This document shows, piece by piece, positions 40,558-50,398 of a stretch of 64,000 nucleotides of DNA. A program made the translations under genes and the position numbers. The notes beneath the pieces were generated by a model that was given only the letters and a program-made list of their open reading frames with translations, was not told where the DNA came from and made no database searches. The stretch spans positions 3,906,001 to 3,970,000 of the forward strand of contig NZ_AP022609.1 of the NCBI RefSeq assembly GCF_010729485.1. Direction: 5' to 3'. This DNA comes from Mycolicibacter hiberniae. GTDB lineage: Bacteria > Actinomycetota > Actinomycetes > Mycobacteriales > Mycobacteriaceae. How positions within the stretch are numbered: the first letter of the stretch is position 1; each line of letters opens with the position of its first letter.

Positions 40558-42930
40558 ATGTCGCATCGATCTGCTGCTAAGGCAAAGTCTGCCGCTAAGG
40601 CCAAGACCAGTCGACTCAGCCGTGCTGTAGGTGCTACCAGTGCTGCGGGTGCGTTCCTGGCTTTTGGTCTGACGCCCATCACGGCGGCGCCGGCCAGCGC
40701 CGACCTCGAGGACTTCGACTTCAGCGACCTGTTCAGCTGGATTGTGCCATCGTCGGCGGACTCGCCGTCGTTTGACTGGAGCAGCTTCGACTCGCTGTTT
40801 GACGCCGGTCTGCCGGGCTCGGCTGCCGTCAGCCCGATCGACAGCCTCAACGAGTTGGTGGCCAACACCCTCAACACAGTCATCTACCAGCCGATTTACG
40901 GCATCGGCCAGTTCCTGATCAGCGGCCTCGGCCTGCAGATCGACGGGGTCTTCGGCAACGGCGACGATGCCTTCGTCAGCATCGCCGGCAACGGCGACCT
41001 GGTCTACAACGCCGCCTCTGCCGGTGGCTTCCTGTTCGGTGACGGCGGTGACGGTGTATTCCTCAACGCCGACGGTGAGGTGCTTGGCGCGGATGGCGTG
41101 GTGCTGGTCGACGCCAGCGACAACGTGGTGACCCTGGCCGGAATCGAGGACGGCACGTATTCCTTCGGCAGCGCGGCCTTCAACCTCAATGGTGGCGACG
41201 CCGGCCTGATCGGCAACGGCGGCGACGGCGGCAGCTTCTTCGGTCTCGGTGGTGATGGTGGCGCCGGTGGCTACTTGATGGGCAACGGTGGCGCCGGTGG
41301 TCAGGGCGGCATCGGTGACATCGGCCTGATCGGTTTCGCTGGTGGCACCGGTGGTGACGGTGGCTTCCTGATCGGCAACGGCGGAGTCGGCGGTACCGGT
41401 GGTACCGGTGGCACGGGTGCCGCCGGTGGTATCGGTCAGGCCGGTGGCGCCGCCGGTAACGGTGGTGCGGGCGGCAACGGTGGGGTGGCCGGACTGTTCG
41501 GTAACTCCGGCGCTGGTGGCACCGGTGGTGTCGGGGGTGCCGGTGGCGCTGGTGGTGCTGGTGCTGCCGGTGACGAGAACGAGCCCGACGGCGGCGACGC
41601 CGGCGTCGGTGGCGCGGCCGGTAACGGTGGTGTCGGCGGTAACGGCGGCGCGGGTGGCTTCTTCGGTGTTCACACCGTGGGTGCCGCGGGCAACGGCGGT
41701 GCGGGCGGCGTCGGTGGCGCCGGCGGCAACGGTGGCGCCGGTCTGGCCGGTGCGGCGGGCACCTTCGCCGACGAGGGCGACGGTAACGGCGGTGCCGGTG
41801 GTGCCGGCGGCAACGGCGCACTCGGCGGTGCGGGCGGCGTCGGTGGTGCTGCCGGTGTCGGCTCTGTTGACGGTGTCGCGGGTGTCGACGGCAACGGCGG
41901 CGTCGGTGGTGCCGGCGGCGATGGTGGAGCTGGCGGCAATGGGGCTGTCGGGTTGGTCGATGCAGTCGGCGGTAACGGCGGCGCGGGCGGTAACGGTGGT
42001 GCTGCTGCAGCCGGTGGTGCGGCTGGTGGTGCAACCGGTAACGCCGGTGCGGCGGGCGTCGACGGCAATGGTGGCGACGGCGGCGCCGGTGGAAACGGCT
42101 TTACCGGCACAGCTGGCCTCGGCGGTCTGATCGAAAGCGGCGATGGTAGCGATGGTGTTGCCGGTGGCGACGCGGGTAACGGTGGCGCCGGTGGTCAGGG
42201 CGGCGGTGAGGCCGGCAACGGCGGCAACGGCGGCGCCGGTGGCGTCGGTGGCGCTGGTGGTGCTGGCGGCGCTGGCGCGACGGGTATTAACGACCCCGGC
42301 GGCAACGGTGGCAACGGTGCGGCCGGTGGCCAGGGCGGTGTCGGCGGTGCGGCCGGTGCCGGCGCCGTTGACGGTAACGACGGCAACGTCGGTGCTGACG
42401 GCAACGGCGGCGTTGGCGGTGCCGGTGGCGCTGGCGGCGCCGGGACGAACGGCAACGACGGTGCGGAAGACGGTGCCGCAGGTGGGACTGGCGTTGCCGG
42501 TGGCAACGGTGGCAACGGTGGAGCCGGTGGCGAGAGCGGCGGTGCGACCGGTCTCGGTGGCGACGGTGGTGCCGGCGGTCTCGGCGGCAACGGCGGCAAC
42601 GGCGGCAACGGCGCGGCCGGAGCGCTGGCGGACGAAGGCGAGCCCGGTGGAGACGGCGGCAACGGCGGTAACGGTGCCGGAGGTGGCGCCGGTGGTGCCG
42701 GCGGCACTGCCGGTACCGGCGGAACTGACGGTGTCGACGGCAACGGCGGCAACGGCGGCAACGGCGGCAACGGCGGCAACGGAGCTGACGCCGTTGGAGC
42801 GCCGGGCGGTGTCGGAGGCACTGGCGGCACTGGTGCTGGCGGCGGCGCCGCTGGTGGCGGAACTGGTACGCCGGGTGCGAACGGTGTCAACGGCCAGAAC
42901 GGCGCCAACGGTCAGGGCGCTCAGCCGTAG
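40558..42930 (+). CDS. PGRS-repeat protein 3 with signal peptide
   Basis: 790 residues. The ATG follows GAAGGGGAACC, a strong Shine-Dalgarno. Residues 1-48 are Lys/Arg-rich and then hydrophobic ([26 protein letters not shown]), a signal peptide. Residues 49-215 form a non-repetitive domain ([31 protein letters not shown]), whose YQPxYxxGQ segment recurs in the PGRS protein starting at 57509. From about 216 on it is PGRS repeat ([20 protein letters not shown]), with short inserts [14 protein letters not shown] and DEGDGNGG, ending [10 protein letters not shown]. There is no PE domain and no adhesin-like half. A perfect terminator follows, so it is a single-gene unit. Confidence 0.9.
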   Translation: MSHRSAAKAKSAAKAKTSRLSRAVGATSAAGAFLAFGLTPITAAPASADLEDFDFSDLFSWIVPSSADSPSFDWSSFDSLFDAGLPGSAAVSPIDSLNELVANTLNTVIYQPIYGIGQFLISGLGLQIDGVFGNGDDAFVSIAGNGDLVYNAASAGGFLFGDGGDGVFLNADGEVLGADGVVLVDASDNVVTLAGIEDGTYSFGSAAFNLNGGDAGLIGNGGDGGSFFGLGGDGGAGGYLMGNGGAGGQGGIGDIGLIGFAGGTGGDGGFLIGNGGVGGTGGTGGTGAAGGIGQAGGAAGNGGAGGNGGVAGLFGNSGAGGTGGVGGAGGAGGAGAAGDENEPDGGDAGVGGAAGNGGVGGNGGAGGFFGVHTVGAAGNGGAGGVGGAGGNGGAGLAGAAGTFADEGDGNGGAGGAGGNGALGGAGGVGGAAGVGSVDGVAGVDGNGGVGGAGGDGGAGGNGAVGLVDAVGGNGGAGGNGGAAAAGGAAGGATGNAGAAGVDGNGGDGGAGGNGFTGTAGLGGLIESGDGSDGVAGGDAGNGGAGGQGGGEAGNGGNGGAGGVGGAGGAGGAGATGINDPGGNGGNGAAGGQGGVGGAAGAGAVDGNDGNVGADGNGGVGGAGGAGGAGTNGNDGAEDGAAGGTGVAGGNGGNGGAGGESGGATGLGGDGGAGGLGGNGGNGGNGAAGALADEGEPGGDGGNGGNGAGGGAGGAGGTAGTGGTDGVDGNGGNGGNGGNGGNGADAVGAPGGVGGTGGTGAGGGAAGGGTGTPGANGVNGQNGANGQGAQP

Positions 42931-42943
42931 TAGTTCGCACAAT

Positions 42944-42987
42944 GTAAAAGAAACACCCCGCACATTTGTGCGGGGTGTTTCTTTTAC
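42944..42987. terminator. Terminator with a 20-bp perfect inverted repeat
   Basis: The arms 42944-42963 and 42968-42987 are fully complementary with a 4-nt loop; the outer arm ends are A- and T-rich, so the structure works in either direction. It begins 13 bp after the stop of PGRS gene 3. Confidence 0.92.
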
Positions 42988-43173
42988 GATGGAGTCACTG
43001 CGCGGGCGGGTCGTGGCCTTGCAGTGCGAAATCTCCAGGCGCGAAAAGAATCTCGACACCGCAATACCCAGGTGATCGTTTGAACTGAAACGCTCCGTGC
43101 AGGGTCTCACTTGCCGCCGCAACAAATTCGCATCAGGTCGGCTTCCGCGCTCGAATATCAGCTTGCACTGCAA

Positions 43174-43179
43174 TACAAT
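43174..43179 (+). promoter_or_regulatory. -10 box of a likely leaderless promoter
   Basis: TACAAT ends 8 nt before the ATG at 43188, with no Shine-Dalgarno between them, so transcription would begin at or beside the start codon. The -35 region is weak. Confidence 0.45.
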
Positions 43180-43187
43180 TTGTCGCT

Positions 43188-43850
43188 ATGTGGACAGTGT
43201 CGAGCGGACATCCCCGCGTCTTTCTCAGTGTTGCGACGGCAGGCATGGTCGCGCTGGCGGCCAGCGGCGTCGCGGCCATGCCCGACACGATTCCTGCAGT
43301 TCCTGCCCCGCCCGCGACGGTCTTCGCCCCGGTCGACCTCACGGCGTTGTCCGCCGATTCCAGCTTGATGGACATAATCGGTTCCCTGACCGGGTTGAAT
43401 TTCATCATCCCGTTTCTGAACAGTCCCGATACTCCGCTGTTCCCGTTCGTCACCGCGTTCGAGACCCTGGGCCAGGCTTTCTTCGTCATTCCCGTGACCG
43501 TGGCAATCGGCGCCCCGCTACTGCTGCTCACCGAAGGATTCGAGGGCGTCCAGGACCTGTTCGTCGAGTTGGGCGCAATATTCGGGGTGGTGCAGGAAGC
43601 CTTCGACAACATCATGGACTGGTATGCGACGCGTAACTGGTTCACCGGCGAATTGCTCGACCCCGGTTCCAGTGCAGCGCTCGACCTGGCGGGCTGGGCC
43701 GATGTGTTCCTCGGCGCCGATGCGCAGGACCTCGTCCCGCCGACGGATCTCGACGCGGTGTTGCCCGCCGACGGTGTCGATTCCGGGGCCGTCCTGGACG
43801 GCTTCGAGGCCGTACTGGCCGACTTCGGTCTCGCCGACCTGATCGGCTGA
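43188..43850 (+). CDS. Small secreted protein of unknown function
   Basis: 220 residues. Residues 1-30 are a signal peptide (HPRVFLSVATAGMVALAASGVAA). The mature part begins MPDTIPAVPAPP, then has hydrophobic, Phe/Leu-rich segments (FIIPFLNSPDTPLFPFVTAF, FFVIPVTVAIGAPLLLL) and an acidic C-terminus ending LADFGLADLIG. No known domain is recognised. The composition and spacing of the middle part recall the N-terminal domains of the two repeat proteins at 52669-57421, a loose resemblance only. It converges on wzm with 73 bp between the stops. A leaderless start is likely. Confidence 0.75.
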   Translation: MWTVSSGHPRVFLSVATAGMVALAASGVAAMPDTIPAVPAPPATVFAPVDLTALSADSSLMDIIGSLTGLNFIIPFLNSPDTPLFPFVTAFETLGQAFFVIPVTVAIGAPLLLLTEGFEGVQDLFVELGAIFGVVQEAFDNIMDWYATRNWFTGELLDPGSSAALDLAGWADVFLGADAQDLVPPTDLDAVLPADGVDSGAVLDGFEAVLADFGLADLIG

Positions 43851-43923
43851 GGTCCCGCCCGGGCCGACCCATCACGAAAGAGCCATGCGCGTTCTCGGGC
43901 GTGGTCCTGCAGAACGGCGCCGG

Positions 43924-44754
43924 CTACACCCAGTAGGCGACTCGCGAGCGGTACTTACGCAGCACCAGGGCCGCCACCGCCCAGCCGAGGACGGTCAGTG
44001 CCACCACCACCGCCCAGTGCCGCAGCGGCTGGTGGGCCCCGAGCAGCGGCAACCGCACCAGGTCCAGGTAGTGCATCAGCGGATTGAACTCCACCACCGC
44101 TGTCCAGCGTGAGGCGCCCTGCGCCCGCAGGGTGTCGTAGTTCCAGATGATCGGGGTCATCAAGAACAGCAACTGCACCACTGAGAACAGCAGGGGAGCG
44201 ATGTCGCGGTAGCGGGTGGCCAGAATCCCGAAGCACAGCGATACCCACACACAGTTCAAGGCGATCAGGAGCAGGGCGGGAATCACCGAAAGATCAGCCC
44301 ACGACCAGGGTTTCGGGAAGATCAGCGCAATCGGCAGGTAGATGACGATGTTGTGCGCGAAGAGGATCATCTGGCGCCACACCAGCCGGTAGACGTGCAC
44401 GCTCAACGGCGTGGGGAGTTGCTTGATCAGGCCTTCGTTGGCCACGAACACGTCGGCGCCTTCCAAGATGGCGGCGTTGAGCAGGTTCCACACGATCAGG
44501 CCCAGCGTCACATACGGCAGGTGCACCGCCAGGTCCAGGTGGAACAGCTTGGAGTACAGTCCGCCCATCGCCACCGCGGTGGTGGCGGTGCCGATGGTGA
44601 TCCAGAACGGGCCGAGCACGCTGCGGCGGTAACGCTGCTTGATGTCCTGCCAGCCCAGGTGCAGCCACAGCTCGTGACGGCGGAACCCGTCCACCAGATC
44701 AGCCCGCGCCCGTGCGAAGGTGTTGGACTGCGCGGCAATGTCGTCGAAGCTCAT
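43924..44754 (-). CDS. wzm: Galactan ABC exporter, permease subunit Wzm (Rv3783 type)
   Basis: 276-residue ABC-2 type permease with an N-terminal cytoplasmic helix (RARADLVDGFRRHELWLHLGWQDIKQRYRRS) and six hydrophobic helices. LGPFWITIGTATTAVAMGGLYS and LLFLMTPIIWNYDTLR are typical of O-antigen/galactan exporters. With Wzt it moves lipid-linked galactan across the plasma membrane before arabinan is added. The ATG (44752-44754) overlaps the glfT1 stop in an ATGA. It is the last gene of the operon and ends at a TAG facing the convergent secreted-protein gene. Confidence 0.94.
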   Translation of the reverse strand: MSFDDIAAQSNTFARARADLVDGFRRHELWLHLGWQDIKQRYRRSVLGPFWITIGTATTAVAMGGLYSKLFHLDLAVHLPYVTLGLIVWNLLNAAILEGADVFVANEGLIKQLPTPLSVHVYRLVWRQMILFAHNIVIYLPIALIFPKPWSWADLSVIPALLLIALNCVWVSLCFGILATRYRDIAPLLFSVVQLLFLMTPIIWNYDTLRAQGASRWTAVVEFNPLMHYLDLVRLPLLGAHQPLRHWAVVVALTVLGWAVAALVLRKYRSRVAYWV

Positions 44755-45671
44755 TGCTGCCCTTCTGGTTTGGTGAACTTTTCCCGTCGTCCCTGTCGGC
44801 GCAGCCGGGCCCACTCGAACAGGCCGGCCGGGTCGCGGCGCGTCACCAGGAAGTACCAGCCGAACCGCAGCCACTCCTGGATCAGCAACCGGCGCATCCC
44901 GGGCTGCGCCATCAGGTAGCCGCGGTTGCGGTAGGTGTAGAACCGCTTGGCGGCGCTGTCGGGATACTGGGCGTGCATGCGGCCGGCCAGAATCGGCTTG
45001 AACTCCTCGGAGCCGCACGGATGCAGGTATGCCGCGGACAGGCACGTCCCGAACGCCAGTCCGGACCGCGCCAGCCGGCGGTGCATCTCCACCTCGTCGC
45101 CGCGCATGAACAGTCGCAGGTCCGGTACGCCGATCACGTCCAGCGCGTCGGCGCGAAACAGTGCCCCGTTGAACAGCGAGGCGATCCCGGCAAGCACGTC
45201 CTGATCTGGTGCACCACTGCGCAATTCCTCCACTTTGCGTCGCCACACCAGCCCGCGTCGCAGCGGGAACGCCAACCGGGACGGGTCCTCGATGTTGCAC
45301 ACCATCGGTGATACCTCCGCCAGCTGATGCCGAGTCGCGCAGTTCAGCAGCGCCGCCAGCACCCCGGCATCCGCCGGGCGCCCGTCGTCGTCGGCCAGCC
45401 ACAGCCAGTCCGCGCCCGCCGCCAGGGCGTGCAGCATGCCGAGGGCAAAGCCGCCCGCGCCTCCGAGATTTCGGCGCGACCCGAGGTAGGTGCAGGGCAC
45501 CGGTTGCGCGGCCACCAGATCGGCCACCGCGGTGTCACCGGAGGAGAAGTCGTTGTCGACGACGATCACGTGGTCGGGCGCCCGGCTCTGGGTCGCCAGC
45601 GCCTTGAGGGACTCGGCCAGCTGCAGGGGCCGCCGATGGGTGACGACGACGGCATAGACGGTCTGGGTCAC
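44751..45671 (-). CDS. glfT1: Galactofuranosyltransferase GlfT1 (Rv3782 type)
   Basis: 306-residue GT-A fold (GT2) enzyme that adds the first galactofuranose units to decaprenyl-PP-GlcNAc-Rha, starting the galactan. The N-terminal strand VYAVVVTHRRPLQL and IVVDND bind the nucleotide. The metal-binding motif is DDDGRP (Asp94-Asp96), and FMRGDEVEMHRR near residue 190 holds the catalytic acidic pair. Length agrees with the M. tuberculosis enzyme (304). It has a GTG start (45669-45671) overlapping the wzt stop and a stop overlapping the wzm start, so the three genes are coupled. Confidence 0.95.
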   Translation of the reverse strand: MTQTVYAVVVTHRRPLQLAESLKALATQSRAPDHVIVVDNDFSSGDTAVADLVAAQPVPCTYLGSRRNLGGAGGFALGMLHALAAGADWLWLADDDGRPADAGVLAALLNCATRHQLAEVSPMVCNIEDPSRLAFPLRRGLVWRRKVEELRSGAPDQDVLAGIASLFNGALFRADALDVIGVPDLRLFMRGDEVEMHRRLARSGLAFGTCLSAAYLHPCGSEEFKPILAGRMHAQYPDSAAKRFYTYRNRGYLMAQPGMRRLLIQEWLRFGWYFLVTRRDPAGLFEWARLRRQGRREKFTKPEGQQ

Positions 45672-46477
45672 GCCTGGTCACCGGCCCGCGTCTCGGCAAG
45701 CACCTCGCGTACGTGCCGGGCCGCGTCGGGGCCTTCGTAGGCGCCGACCACTTCCTCGATCCCGCCGGTCATCCGCACGGTGCCGTGGTCGATCCACATC
45801 GCGGTCTTGCACAACCGGGCCAGGAACTCGTTGGAGTGACTGGCGAACACCAGGATTCCGGACCGTTCGACCAGTTTCTGCAGCCGGGTCTGGGCCTTTT
45901 TCAGAAACTCCGCGTCCACCGCGCCGATACCCTCGTCGAGCAGCAGGATCTCCGGGTCGATGCTGGTGACCACGCCCATGGCCAAACGCACCCGCATGCC
46001 GGTGGAGTAGGTGCGCAGCGGCATCGCCAGATAGTCGCCCAGCTCGGTGAACTCGGCGATCTCATCGACCTTGGCCGCCATCTGCTTTCGGGTTTGGCCG
46101 AGGAACAGCCCGCGGATGATGATGTTCTCGTAGCCGGAGATCTCCGGGTCCATCCCGACGCCCAGGTCGAACACCGGTGCCACCCGGCCCACCACCTTTG
46201 CGGACCCGCGAGTGGGCTCATAGATTCCCGAAAGCAGGCGCAGCAGTGTCGATTTGCCGGCGCCGTTGTGGCCCACCAGACCCACCCGGTCGCCCAGCGA
46301 CAGTGACATGGTGATCTCGCGCAGCGCCTCCACCACCACCACGTTGGAGCTGTTGCGTCCGATCGCGCCGCCGGCCTTGCCGAGGAACGCCTTCTTCAGC
46401 GATCGCGACTTGGCGTCGAAGATCGGAAACTCCACCCAGGCGTCGCGGGTTTCGATACGGGGATCGTTGGCAGACAA
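45668..46477 (-). CDS. wzt: Galactan ABC exporter, ATPase subunit Wzt (Rv3781 type)
   Basis: ABC ATPase that powers Wzm. From a TTG start at 46475-46477 (SANDPRIETRDAWVEFPIFDAKS) it has 269 residues, close to the 273 recalled for Rv3781; the frame is open further upstream, but that would run through bpa without a usable start. Walker A GHNGAGKST is at residues 69-77, the signature STGMR at 158-162, Walker B LLLDE at 178-182 and the switch His at 214 (FASHS). It lacks the C-terminal sugar-binding domain found in some O-antigen Wzt proteins. It starts 14 nt after the bpa stop. Confidence 0.94.
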   Translation of the reverse strand: MSANDPRIETRDAWVEFPIFDAKSRSLKKAFLGKAGGAIGRNSSNVVVVEALREITMSLSLGDRVGLVGHNGAGKSTLLRLLSGIYEPTRGSAKVVGRVAPVFDLGVGMDPEISGYENIIIRGLFLGQTRKQMAAKVDEIAEFTELGDYLAMPLRTYSTGMRVRLAMGVVTSIDPEILLLDEGIGAVDAEFLKKAQTRLQKLVERSGILVFASHSNEFLARLCKTAMWIDHGTVRMTGGIEEVVGAYEGPDAARHVREVLAETRAGDQA

Positions 46478-46491
46478 GGTGATACCGAGGC

Positions 46492-47040
46492 TTACAGGTA
46501 CTGGCCGGAGCCGGTGTGACCCGGGGTGTGCCCCCCGCCGGTGCCACCGGGCGGCAGTGCGCCGTGACGCATCTGCTCCAGCTGCGCCCGGGCAGCCATC
46601 TGCTGAGCGAACAACGCGGTCTGGATCCCGTGGAACAGACCCTCCAGCCAACCGACCAGCTGGGCCTGGGCGATGCGCAGCTCGGCGTCTGAGGGGGTGG
46701 AGTCCTCGCGCAGTTGCAGCGTCAGCCGATCCAGTTCCTCGCGCAGCTCCGGGGCCAGGCCGTCCTCGAGTTCGCGGATGCTCGCCGAATGAATCTCGCG
46801 CAGCCGGGCACGGCTGGCATCGTCGAGCGGTGCGGCCCGCACCTCTTCGAGCAGCTGCTTGATCATGGTGCCGATCCGCATCACCTTGGCGGGCTGTTCG
46901 ATCAGATCGGTCAGCGGCGCCTCGTCGTCGGCGGCGGCGGCGGCGGCGCCGGCGGCGCCGGCGGCCAGCAGCCGCGGGTCGGCGCCGCTGATGATCTCGA
47001 CGCCGTCTGAGTCGTCCGCGTCATTCCTGCCGGTGCTCAC
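46492..47040 (-). CDS. bpa: Bacterial proteasome activator Bpa (Rv3780 type)
   Basis: Ring-forming, ATP-independent activator of the 20S proteasome (also called PafE). The GTG at 47038-47040 (VSTGRNDADDSD) is chosen because GGGAGG lies 8-9 nt before it; it gives 182 residues against 174 in M. tuberculosis. The conserved helical core includes LTDLIEQPAKVMRIGTMIKQ, IRELEDGLAPELREELDRL and QLVGWLEGLFHGIQTALFAQ. The C-terminus ends GQYL, the motif that docks into the proteasome and opens its gate. An Ala-rich insertion (about 28-38) follows PRLLAAG. The start lies 20 nt inside the 3' end of the Rv3779-type gene. The frame could begin upstream at 47082, but that lacks the Shine-Dalgarno. Confidence 0.95.
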   Translation of the reverse strand: MSTGRNDADDSDGVEIISGADPRLLAAGAAGAAAAAADDEAPLTDLIEQPAKVMRIGTMIKQLLEEVRAAPLDDASRARLREIHSASIRELEDGLAPELREELDRLTLQLREDSTPSDAELRIAQAQLVGWLEGLFHGIQTALFAQQMAARAQLEQMRHGALPPGGTGGGHTPGHTGSGQYL

Positions 47041-48967
47041 CGCGCCCGCCTCCCTGCCATTGATAGATGCTGGCCTCGCCATTGTCGTAGATCTTGGCCC
47101 ACGACCGTGATTTCCCCAGTGACACTAGTCCGTCGGGCAGGGAGAACCCGCGCACCGTGGGGCTGCTGATCAGCACGTAGCGGATATTGAGGTCCGCCAC
47201 CGCGGCCGCCACCCGGGGATCGTTGTCGGCGTCGTCGGCGTAGGCCCAGAAGATGTAGCGCTGCGGGCCGGGGCCCTGCTGCTGCGGAAAGTCGTAGTGC
47301 GTCCACAGCGGGTGCAGGCCCGCGACCGCATACATCCAGGCGCTGCCGTCGACGTTGGCGTTGCCGATCACCGTCTCGCGGGCTCCGGGCAACGTGGCCA
47401 GGTATGCGTATGCCTGCAGGTCGCAGGTGTCGACCATCACCGAGTCGTACTTGTCGCCGAATAAGAACGCGTGCCGGGGCAGGTAATGCCAGGCCAGCCC
47501 TACCGCGGCGGTGAGGACCAGCAGCCCGGTCACCGCAGGCCGCAGCCGCGCTCCCAGCGGCTTGCCCACCAGATCGGCCAGCGCCGCCAGACCGATCCCG
47601 GCCATCGGCACCAACAGCAGCGTCATCGCCGCCATGATCCGGCGCGGATCGTTGTAGAACAGGCCGGTGAAGGGGCCCAACAACGAACCGATGGGCCCAC
47701 CGAGCGGAGCCGAAGACTGCACCACCGCCACCACCAGCACCGCCCACAGCCCCAATGGCCACCACACCCGGCGGGCGAGCAGCAGTACCGCTCCGGTCGC
47801 GGCCAGGGCCACCAGCGCGTACTGGATCGGGAAGTCATTGAGGTGGCGGGTGTGCATCAGCAGCGCGTCCCGCAGACCCGCCTTACGGCCCTCATGGGTC
47901 ACGAAGGCGTGGCCGGCGATGATCTCAGCCTGCTTGCGTACGCTCAGCAGCTGCGGCACCAGCAGCAGGCCGGCCGGGATCAGCGCACCGGCCAGCGCGA
48001 GGGTGTCTCGCCGTTTCCCGCGCAGCGGATTCCACAGCGCCCCGTCCCGGGGGCTCAGCCACCAGGCCGCCAGCAGCAGGCCCGTCACCACCGCCCCGGT
48101 CGGGTGCACCGAGAACACCCCCACCAGCGCCAGTGCCGCCGCCGAGATGCGGTCGCGCAGGGTGCGCACCGAGGTGATCAGAGCGAAGGCCGGGGCCACC
48201 AGCCCGTAGGCCACCAGGTTGGGCATCGCCGCGGTGCCGAACTCCACGTAGGGCAGGGCGGTGAACGACGCCGACAGCGCGGCGGCGGCTGCTGACACGG
48301 CGGTCGCCGCGGTGCTCGCCGCCCGCTGCAGCAAGTTCCAGGTGAGCAGTGCGGCGCTCACCGGGAACAGCCATACCGAGGCGGCCAGGCCGGCCAGGGT
48401 GTAGCCGGCGGTGGGTGCGGCGCCGGTCAGCTGGCACAGCACCGCGGTCAGCGCGTGAAACGCCGACGGATAGTACAGCGCGGCGTGTGTTTCGACGTTG
48501 CGCAGCTCGCCCATGTGGGTCGGCGAGGCCTGGCCGGTGTCGAGAATGAAGCGAACGGTGTTGGCGTGCCACACCGCGTCCCAGGTGCTGGGAATGCTTT
48601 GCCAGTCGGGTAATCCCCGCACCGCGGCCCAGCCGATCAGCAATGCCCCCAGCAGCGTCCCGGCGGCCACCGTCAGGACCGGCCACCCGGCGGTCGAAGG
48701 CGCCGCCACATGAATGCCGGGGCGGCGTTGGAGCAAAGTTCGTGTGGCCTTGGCCAGGGCGCCGGTCAGGGCGCAGGTCGCCACCAGTGCAATCGCTGCT
48801 GTGCTTGCGTTCCAAGGGATTCCGAGCGCCCCGAAAGGGACGATGGCCAGGCCCACCGCGCCGTAGGTCAGTGCCGGTCCGACGGCGATGGCTAGCGGCC
48901 AGGCGAGCCGTGCGCTGATCGCCACTAGGGCGCCGGGCAGCACCAGCAGCAAAAGCGCTGCGACCAT
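47021..48967 (-). CDS. Polytopic GT-C-like membrane protein (Rv3779 type)
   Basis: About 648 residues from ATG 48965-48967 (MVAALLLLVLPGALVA); a GTG six codons upstream (48983-48985) is an alternative. M. tuberculosis Rv3779 is about 666 residues. Roughly a dozen hydrophobic helices are followed by a periplasmic C-terminal domain with DTCDLQAYAYLATLPG and NVDGSAWMYAVAGLHPLW. The loop after helix 3 (PDWQSIPSTWDAVWHANTVRFI) is the usual site of the GT-C acidic motif. In M. tuberculosis Rv3779 has been implicated in adding the galactosamine substituent of arabinogalactan from a polyprenyl-phosphate donor; I rely on memory for that. First gene of the minus-strand galactan operon and divergent from the 49094 gene. 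Confidence 0.92.
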   Translation of the reverse strand: MVAALLLLVLPGALVAISARLAWPLAIAVGPALTYGAVGLAIVPFGALGIPWNASTAAIALVATCALTGALAKATRTLLQRRPGIHVAAPSTAGWPVLTVAAGTLLGALLIGWAAVRGLPDWQSIPSTWDAVWHANTVRFILDTGQASPTHMGELRNVETHAALYYPSAFHALTAVLCQLTGAAPTAGYTLAGLAASVWLFPVSAALLTWNLLQRAASTAATAVSAAAAALSASFTALPYVEFGTAAMPNLVAYGLVAPAFALITSVRTLRDRISAAALALVGVFSVHPTGAVVTGLLLAAWWLSPRDGALWNPLRGKRRDTLALAGALIPAGLLLVPQLLSVRKQAEIIAGHAFVTHEGRKAGLRDALLMHTRHLNDFPIQYALVALAATGAVLLLARRVWWPLGLWAVLVVAVVQSSAPLGGPIGSLLGPFTGLFYNDPRRIMAAMTLLLVPMAGIGLAALADLVGKPLGARLRPAVTGLLVLTAAVGLAWHYLPRHAFLFGDKYDSVMVDTCDLQAYAYLATLPGARETVIGNANVDGSAWMYAVAGLHPLWTHYDFPQQQGPGPQRYIFWAYADDADNDPRVAAAVADLNIRYVLISSPTVRGFSLPDGLVSLGKSRSWAKIYDNGEASIYQWQGGGRGEHRQE

Positions 48968-49093
48968 TCCGCACCCCAGAACCACTGCACTAGTATGTCT
49001 GCCAAGGTGGCGTAGCTGCGCAATGCGGGCGAGCTATCTCGTTTTGCGAGAGTTCACCGATCGCCGATCGCGAGAAGTTTGAGGGTGGCTGAT

Positions 49094-50290
49094 ATGGCCT
49101 ATGACGTCGCTCGAGTGCGTGGACTGCACCCGACGCTCGGTGACGGATGGGTCCATTTCGATTCGCCCGCGGGCATGCTGATTCCCGACTCGGTGGCGAC
49201 CACGGTGTCGACGGCGTTCCGCGGGTCGCTGGCGAAGGCCGCGGGTCCGCACCCGGCGGCGCGCCGCAGCGCCGCGGTGCTGGTCGCGGCGCGCCAGGCG
49301 GTGGCCGATCTGGTGGGCGCCGATCCTTCCGCGGTGGTGCTCGGTCCGGACCGCGCGGTGCTGTTGAGCGCACTGGCCGACGCCTCGTCATCGCGCGTGA
49401 GCCTGGGCTACGAGACCGTGGTCACCCGCCTCGACGACGAGGCCAACATCGCCCCGTGGACGCGGGCGGCCAACCGCTACGGCGCCAAGCTCAAGTGGGC
49501 CGAGGTGGACATCGAGACCGGGGAGCTGCCCAGTTGGCAGTGGGAGAACCTGATCACCCCGGCAACCCGCCTGGTGGCCCTCACCTCGGCGTCGGGTGTG
49601 CTGGGCACCGTGACCGATCTGCGGCCGGTCACCAAGTTGATCCACGACGTCGGCGGAGTGGCCGTCGTCGACCACTCGGCCGCCGCCCCGTACCAACTGT
49701 TGGACATCAAGGACGTCGAAGCAGACGTGGTGGCGCTCAACGCGGCGTCGTGGGGCGGGCCGCCGGTGGGCGCCCTGGTCTTCCGCGACCCCGCGCTGAT
49801 CGACACCTTCAGCTCGGTGTCGCTGAACCCGCACGCGGTGGGCCCGGCCCGGCTGGAGGTGGGACTGCACCAGTTCGGCCTGCTGGCCGGGCTGGTCGCC
49901 AGCGTGGAGTACCTGGCGTCGCTGGATGAGTCGGCCCGGGGGAGCCGGCCCGAGCGGCTGGCGGTCTCGATGCGCTCGGCCGGGCAGTACCTGAACCGGT
50001 TGTTCGACTATCTGCTGAGCTCCCTGCGGTCGCTGCCGCTGGTGATGCTGATCGGCGAGCCGGAGGCGCGCATCCCGGTGGTCAGCTTCGCCGTGCAGAA
50101 GGTGCCGGCCGAACGCGTGGTGCAGCGCCTGGCAGACAACGGCGTACTGGCCATCGCCAACGCCGGGTCCCGGGTGCTCGATGCGATCGGCGTCAACGAC
50201 ATCGGCGGTGCGGTCACCATCGGGCTGAGCCCGTATTCGACGACAGCCGAGGTGGACCAGCTGGTCCGGGCGCTGGCGTCGCTGGGCTAG
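49094..50290 (+). CDS. Class-V aminotransferase-fold protein without the PLP lysine (Rv3778c type)
   Basis: 398 residues, the same length as recalled for Rv3778c. The ATG at 49094 follows GAGGGTGG with a 5-nt spacer. The fold is of the cysteine desulfurase / class-V aminotransferase type: [11 protein letters not shown] (112-122), [14 protein letters not shown] (165-178), [10 protein letters not shown] (191-200) with Asp193 that would contact the PLP pyridine, and [10 protein letters not shown]. The Schiff-base lysine expected in an S-x-H-K-x-x-G-P context is absent; Ser219 in NAASWGGPP occupies that place. I recall the same region in M. tuberculosis as NAHAWGGPP, so the loss is a family feature and the protein may not be a normal PLP enzyme. 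It is divergent from the galactan operon with about 125 bp between starts. Confidence 0.88.
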   Translation: MAYDVARVRGLHPTLGDGWVHFDSPAGMLIPDSVATTVSTAFRGSLAKAAGPHPAARRSAAVLVAARQAVADLVGADPSAVVLGPDRAVLLSALADASSSRVSLGYETVVTRLDDEANIAPWTRAANRYGAKLKWAEVDIETGELPSWQWENLITPATRLVALTSASGVLGTVTDLRPVTKLIHDVGGVAVVDHSAAAPYQLLDIKDVEADVVALNAASWGGPPVGALVFRDPALIDTFSSVSLNPHAVGPARLEVGLHQFGLLAGLVASVEYLASLDESARGSRPERLAVSMRSAGQYLNRLFDYLLSSLRSLPLVMLIGEPEARIPVVSFAVQKVPAERVVQRLADNGVLAIANAGSRVLDAIGVNDIGGAVTIGLSPYSTTAEVDQLVRALASLG

Positions 50291-50398
50291 GTCGGGGCCG
50301 CCAACTCGGTTTATCGCCGGATGCGCTTCTGCCGGCTCCGCCGCGCAGGCGATCCGGCTACGCTGTGGGCCGTTACCCCAGCACTTTCGAAGGCAGAC

